Below are positions 5,855 through 7,080 of a DNA stretch of 7,080 bases, in pieces (positions within the stretch are counted from its first letter, which is position 1; every line of letters begins with the position of its first letter). Below the pieces are notes generated by a model. It searched no databases. It saw only the letters and a list, made by a program, of their open reading frames with translations, and was not told where the DNA came from. The translations under genes were made by a program, and so were the position numbers. This DNA comes from Akkermansiaceae bacterium (GTDB lineage Bacteria; Verrucomicrobiota; Verrucomicrobiia; Verrucomicrobiales; Akkermansiaceae): the NCBI GenBank assembly GCA_014379305.1, contig JACMMB010000225.1:1-7080 (forward strand), written 5' to 3'.

Positions 5855-7080
5855 TTACCGCCTGCGGTATTGGAACGGCACCGACTCGGCAATCGCCGTA
5901 ATCCAGGCTATAAAACGTCCGTCAGCGCGCTCCGCTTTCATAACAATTCCATCGATCGCGGGACGGTCGTAATACTCCACCCCGCGGCCCATCGCATAAG
6001 TCAGCATCTTCACCGCCACCGCGCGGTGGAATTCCTTACGGTAGTCATTGATGATGATATCGCGCATCTCCTGCCCCGTAGTGAATTTCTGTCCTGTCAC
6101 CATTTTATCTGCGGCGTTGATCGGTTTGCCCCTATCCTCATCCCTCCATCTCCCGATCCCATCGAAGTTTTCCAAACCAAACCCGATCGGGTCCATCAGG
6201 GCATGACAGGAAGCACATGCCGGATCCTTCCTGTGTTGCTCAAGATCCTCACGCAAACTCTTGGAGTCCCCATGTTCTTTCCGGTCGTCGAGCGAAGGTA
6301 TATTGGGCGGCGCGGGTGGTGGTGGTCTGTTGAGAATATTTTCCAAAACATACTTTCCTCTCAATACCGGTGAGGTCCTTGACGGGTGGGAAGTCAAAGT
6401 CAGCAATGACCCATGTCCCAGCAAACCTCTCCGCGGCGTATCACTTAGGGAAACCCTGCGGAACTCCTCACCCTGCACGCCGCCAATCCCATAGTGTTTC
6501 GCCAGCCGCTCGTTGATGAAACTGTAATCCGCGCTGAGCAGCGTGTGGATCGGCAGATTTTCAGCGATCACCTGCCTCACCAGCGCTTCGGTTTCCGACC
6601 TCATGTCATTTGCCAATTCCCCATTGAACTCAGGGTAAACGCGCCGGTTCGGCGCAACCAGATCCATGTTCCTCAATTGCAGCCACTGACCTACGAAATT
6701 CTCTACAAACCCTCCGGATCGCTCCGAAGCGACCATTCTTTTGATTTCCTCATGCAGATTTTCACGCAGCGCGCCCCGATTTGCCAAATCCAGCAGCTTC
6801 TCGTCAGGCATCGTTGACCACAGGAAATACGCAAGCCTGGTTGCCAGCGCATGCTCCGTGATCAATTCCCTGCCGCCTTGATTTCCTCCAATCGCCGGTT
6901 CTTCCCGGAACAAAAACGCAGGTGAAACCAACACCGCCGCCAGGGCCTGCCGGATCGCATAATCAACATTCTCCCCCTGCGCATGGGCCGATTTCAGGAA
7001 ATATTGATATCGCTCCAGCTCCCCTTCGAGCAGCGGCCTGCGGAACGCCCTTTCCGTAAATCGTTTCATCACCGCATTCA
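5855..7080 (-). CDS. DUF1592/DUF1588/DUF1585 planctomycete-type cytochrome-like protein, 5' end outside window
   Basis: The visible part is the C-terminal 408 codons; the frame is open to the window edge, so the N-terminus is missing. Full family members are about twice this long and usually begin with a signal peptide and a c-type cytochrome domain. Counting from the Val codon at 7072, the order is a DUF1595-like piece (about 4-60; ERAFRRPL), DUF1592 (about 70-197; RLAYFLWSTMPDE and FVGQWLQLRNM), DUF1588 (about 213-312; LLTLTSHPSRTSPVLRGK, CASCH at 286-290, ALMDPIGFGLENFD) and DUF1585 (about 330-400; FHRAVAVKMLTYAMGRGVE). The CxxCH could bind c-type heme or be structural; the family has not been biochemically resolved, to my knowledge. 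Position next to the Tat-exported DUF1552 protein, the usual partner, supports a periplasmic role, possibly redox or polymer breakdown. Codon GTG at 7072 and ATG at 7069 are internal, not starts, since DUF1595 already begins there. Confidence 0.92.
   Translation of the reverse strand, partial: NAVMKRFTERAFRRPLLEGELERYQYFLKSAHAQGENVDYAIRQALAAVLVSPAFLFREEPAIGGNQGGRELITEHALATRLAYFLWSTMPDEKLLDLANRGALRENLHEEIKRMVASERSGGFVENFVGQWLQLRNMDLVAPNRRVYPEFNGELANDMRSETEALVRQVIAENLPIHTLLSADYSFINERLAKHYGIGGVQGEEFRRVSLSDTPRRGLLGHGSLLTLTSHPSRTSPVLRGKYVLENILNRPPPPAPPNIPSLDDRKEHGDSKSLREDLEQHRKDPACASCHALMDPIGFGLENFDGIGRWRDEDRGKPINAADKMVTGQKFTTGQEMRDIIINDYRKEFHRAVAVKMLTYAMGRGVEYYDRPAIDGIVMKAERADGRFIAWITAIAESVPFQYRRR

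Noticed and set aside
6310..6330. Pro-rich stretch (PPPPAPPNIP) in the DUF1592-type protein as a possible repeat or linker anomaly
   Set aside because: A Pro-rich segment before the heme-like CxxCH is a usual feature of DUF1588 proteins, not an anomaly.
1..7080. Mobile elements, CRISPR arrays, tRNA or rRNA genes
   Set aside because: No transposase or integrase coding sequence, no regularly spaced repeats and no tRNA- or rRNA-like stretches were seen on either strand.

Overview
The window holds eight genes, all on the minus strand, plus one intergenic regulatory region. The organism is most likely a Verrucomicrobiota bacterium, with Planctomycetota as the weaker alternative. Three things suggest this: a short surface protein ending in a Val-Pro-Glu-Pro / hydrophobic / four-Arg (PEP-CTERM) sorting signal, a DUF1592/DUF1588/DUF1585 plus DUF1552 exported pair typical of the PVC bacteria, and start codons that mostly lack a Shine-Dalgarno sequence. 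This is inferred from protein character; no marker gene such as 16S rRNA is present.

In the direction of transcription (high to low coordinates), the right end starts inside a large CxxCH-containing DUF1592-type protein, cut by the window edge (7080-5855). After 22 bp comes a Tat-exported DUF1552 protein (5832-4543). The next genes are cytoplasmic or membrane proteins at short spacing: a UbiA-family prenyltransferase-like membrane protein (4495-3581), the Fe-S assembly sulfur acceptor SufE (3528-3112), the ribosome-associated GTPase Obg (3064-2012), a gamma-glutamylcyclotransferase-like protein whose start overlaps the obg stop as ATGA (2015-1623), and leucyl/phenylalanyl-tRNA-protein transferase Aat (1607-1035). 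Gaps are 22, 47, 52, 47, -4 and 15 bp, so these seven genes could form one transcript, although obg and sufE could have their own promoters.

A 164-bp AT-rich gap (871-1034) separates aat from the last gene, a PEP-CTERM protein (870-175). The gap carries a short direct repeat at the aat stop, a 7-bp hairpin in the presumed leader, and a tandem C-rich decamer directly before the start codon. A strong rho-independent terminator (143-111) closes the gene. Positions 1-110 contain no gene; the first 23 bases look like the 3' half of a plus-strand terminator, suggesting a convergent gene to the left.

Functionally the window is largely housekeeping (Fe-S assembly, ribosome assembly/stringent GTPase, N-end-rule tagging), flanked by envelope/exported proteins. 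I see no mobile element, CRISPR array, tRNA, rRNA or clear new multi-gene system. The parts most worth a second look are the uncharacterised exported DUF1592/DUF1552 pair, the C-rich leader of the PEP-CTERM gene and the insertion in Obg.
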